64,000 nucleotides of DNA from Campylorhamphus procurvoides (Eukaryota; Chordata; Aves; Passeriformes; Dendrocolaptidae), in assembly GCA_013396655.1 (NCBI GenBank), contig WBMV01003343.1:1103253-1167252 (forward strand). Reading direction: 5' to 3'. The translations under genes were made by a program, and so were the position numbers. This document shows, piece after piece, positions 61,498-64,000 of this stretch. Below the pieces are notes generated by a model that saw only the letters and a program-made list of their open reading frames with translations, ran no database searches and was not told the origin of the DNA. Position 1 is the first letter of the stretch; each line of letters opens with the position of its first letter.

Positions 61498-64000
61498 CTT
61501 TTTTCTCTAGTTTTACTTTATTAGTTATTCTTTCAGAAGGAGTTTGTGGTGGGTTTGTTCCATGGTTTTATGTGTGATATTTGTTCTTTCAACAGTTTCA
61601 TAATTTTATTAGTTCAAACCATTTGTATGTTGCTGTTTAGGGTGCTTAAAAAGGATAATCTGTTAACAATTATTTGCTTATGAAAGATATTGTAATAGGT
61701 AATATTTTATTATTTGGAGTCTTTTTTGGCATACTATTTTCGACCATTTCCACACATTTTATACATAGGTTATCATGATTTTGTGTTTTTGGTGTTGAAA
61801 TGTTTTCTACGAGATTGTACAGTGTGAGGAAAAGACCGCCAACCATATTGTTAAACTTACAGGGTTTTTCAGGTGAAGTTATTTAAACCCAGCCATAGTT
61901 TTGATATTTAATATGAGTACTATTTAATGGACCTGTTGAAAGAACAAATTTCACGTGCATAAAACCACAGAATAATAATAGAGTAGTTTTCCACTGTACT
62001 TGCACAGTCGGATAGTTTTTTCCCCTAGGGTCTTTGAACTCAACCTTGATATTATTTAAACAGGACATCGCCAAGGCCACTAACTCTAACAAGTTGTTTC
62101 ATAAGCAGTAGAATTAATGAAGCAATTTGTTATCTTCATTTTCCTCTTCCCTAGCTTTTTCCTTCCCATCCGTCATGCTCTTGGTGCCTCAGTCCTGCTG
62201 TGTGTCCTGTGCCTGTTGTCTTTGGTACAAATGGCAGGCTGAAGTACGGCTGGTAGAAGGCTACGTGAGGACTCATTTTCTAGCTGGCTCCCTTTCAAAA
62301 TGACTCTTCAGAATTTCTCTTATGAGAGTGATGACTTGGGGTCTTTTGTAATGCCATTTTCAATTCGAGTAGGAATGTAGCTCAGTTGCTGTCAAATATG
62401 ACAGTTCAGTGGCACGTACATCCCATAGTTACAGGAGATAGTCCACAAATGTGCAGTGAGGCAGACAGCACAGCTGCCTAAGGAAACAGGAGTGGAAATG
62501 CAGTGCTTCTCGTGGCTGTCTTGTGTTTGAGTGAGTTTATTTTGAAAGGATGCTCTCAGAGAAGGTACTCTGATAGTTTCCTTATTTCTCTGTTTTCCCT
62601 TGGTTTCACCATAATTCATTGTAGCCACGCATTTTTTTGGTGATGACTTTCACATGCAGGGACAGGGTGACCTCTCAGCTCCACCTGAGCCATTCTGTGC
62701 CTTGGCCAGAAGGAGAATTAAAGTCATGAAGACACTGAAGTTTTGAGATGCTGCTTTGTATACGGTTCCCCTATCAAACATGCTGCAGATCTGAAGCTTG
62801 TGAAGTGCTCGCTGCTGCTGTCATGAGGAAATTTCTTTTTACATCAGCTACACGCTAACCTATATAAATCAGAGGTCTGGCTATGACAGGGAGAAAGTAG
62901 TTTGGTATGGAAAATTGATGTGCAGCAAGTGGACTTCTTTCTACATAGTTTTCTCATCACTCAGGAAAATGATACAGTTGTGATTTAATCTTAAATCTAA
63001 AGCCTCCATTTGGAATTAAAAATATTTCTGAAAACACACATTAGCCAAATATTTACAGGGAGGCTTAAAAAGAAAGAACTAAGATGCAGTGTTATATCTT
63101 CTGTTTGTCTTGTAAGTTTACAGTACTTCAGCTTTTCCGTGTGTAAAATGTGATCCATTGCAGCACACGTCATAGAACTGTTGCATGACTTGATTAATTG
63201 TGCATGGCTTTCAGACCCTTAAATTCTTGGCATGAGATAAGTTACCTTAGTAACAGATATTGAATCCATTCTCTCTTCCAAATGTATTGCTTTTTGTCTT
63301 GAGTAAGGTGATCTTGTATTACATACCAAGATGTTACTCAGCGGTATAACAAAAGCTAAAAGAGTGTGATATGAAAGGGGTTTTGGAGAGAGGAGTGAAG
63401 ATAAAGCCCTATCTGCAATTAAGTTCATAAAAAATCTTTTCCTCTCCCATTTATTTTGTAACACAACTAAGGAAATATCAACTTAGCCCTGCCCAAGGAA
63501 AAGAAGTTGCTGAAACTGCCATTCTCTCAAAACTTTCCGGTTGCCAGAGGTTCAGCCCATCTGTTGAGGACAGCATAGTTCAAGGCTAACATCATGCATC
63601 AATTTCGAGGGCTGGTGTGAAGGCTCAGCATGTAACTCCGATGTCATAAGGAAAAAAAAAGAGATGCCAAATGGCCTTAATCATATTTCCCCTATATAGG
63701 CACACAAACACCATCCTTGTGATCGATTTTAGTTGACAAATTAATTTCTAATGTGGAATTCTAATGCCCTGTGGGTTTCATATCTTGTTCCTTATTATGT
63801 ACTTATCTTACTATGACCAGAACATGAAATATTACTGTTACATCCACTGCTGAACAGATCATCAGGGTAGTGTTCAAGAGAAACATGGTTGTTTCTCAAT
63901 TATTCTGCTCATCAGAAATGCACATTTTATTTAATAGACATATGACCAATTCCTAAAGACCCATTGTGTTTAAACTGGTTTGACTGTAACCTATAGACCT

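Larger units (their letters stand above)
43494..64000 (+). other. FHOD3: FHOD3 intron, 5' part (downstream of exon B)
   Basis: The next FHOD3 exon should begin Phe-Arg-Leu-Val-Val-Lys-Thr-Ala. I did not find such a sequence behind an acceptor in the remaining 20.5 kb, so this intron is at least 20,507 bp long. It holds four CR1 fragments, a candidate LTR near 50.5 kb, a G-quadruplex motif at 58.3 kb and minor simple repeats. The stretches 44.1-48.1, 51-56.9 and 60.4-64 kb otherwise show only unique AT-rich sequence with short chance frames. Confidence 0.8.

Noticed and set aside
1..64000. CRISPR array, tRNA/rRNA gene, phage or other prokaryotic system
   Set aside because: No regularly spaced repeats, no cloverleaf-like A/B boxes that I could identify, and no operon-like coding. 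Composition and splice sites indicate a vertebrate intron.

Overview
This window looks like intronic vertebrate DNA, most likely from a bird. The evidence is the absence of dense or operon-like coding, an AT-rich and CpG-poor composition, consensus GT-AG splice sites around two short exons, and at least nine fragments of CR1 LINE retrotransposons. CR1 is the dominant interspersed repeat of birds. It also occurs in crocodilians and turtles, so the bird call is probable rather than certain. The species is not determined.

The only protein-coding content I can support is two internal exons of one plus-strand gene, at 6464-6569 (106 bp) and 43399-43493 (95 bp). Spliced together they read through in frame, with the codon G|CT completed across the junction. 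They give 67 residues that I recognise as part of the N-terminal armadillo-like regulatory region (FH3 / diaphanous-inhibitory domain) of the formin FHOD3. FHOD3 is an actin-assembly factor of muscle sarcomeres. The exons flank an intron of 36,829 bp. I could not find the preceding or following exon, so positions 1-6463 and 43494-64000 are the ends of two further long introns, and only about 0.3% of the window is coding.

Layout: 1-6463 is the 3' part of the upstream intron, with A-rich and T-rich tracts and a small tandem CCAAT-like repeat near 4.5 kb. Next comes exon A. 6570-43398 is the large central intron, with CR1 fragments near 10.3, 23.0, 30.1, 34.0 and 35.7 kb, a compact palindromic AT-rich cluster at 34.25-34.37 kb, an 11-bp-arm hairpin at 24.5 kb and a minus-strand G-quadruplex motif at 16.75 kb. 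Then exon B. 43494-64000 is the 5' part of the downstream intron, with CR1 fragments near 43.9, 48.1, 56.9 and 60.2 kb, a possible solo LTR at about 50.2-50.8 kb, and a short-loop G-quadruplex motif at 58.3 kb.

I see no convincing second gene on either strand, no RNA gene, no CRISPR-like array and no prokaryote-style system. The many open frames of 60-198 codons have the length, composition and lack of family resemblance expected of chance frames in AT-rich intron DNA. The most interesting unexplained items are structural DNA motifs (palindromes and G-quadruplexes), not an undescribed gene system.
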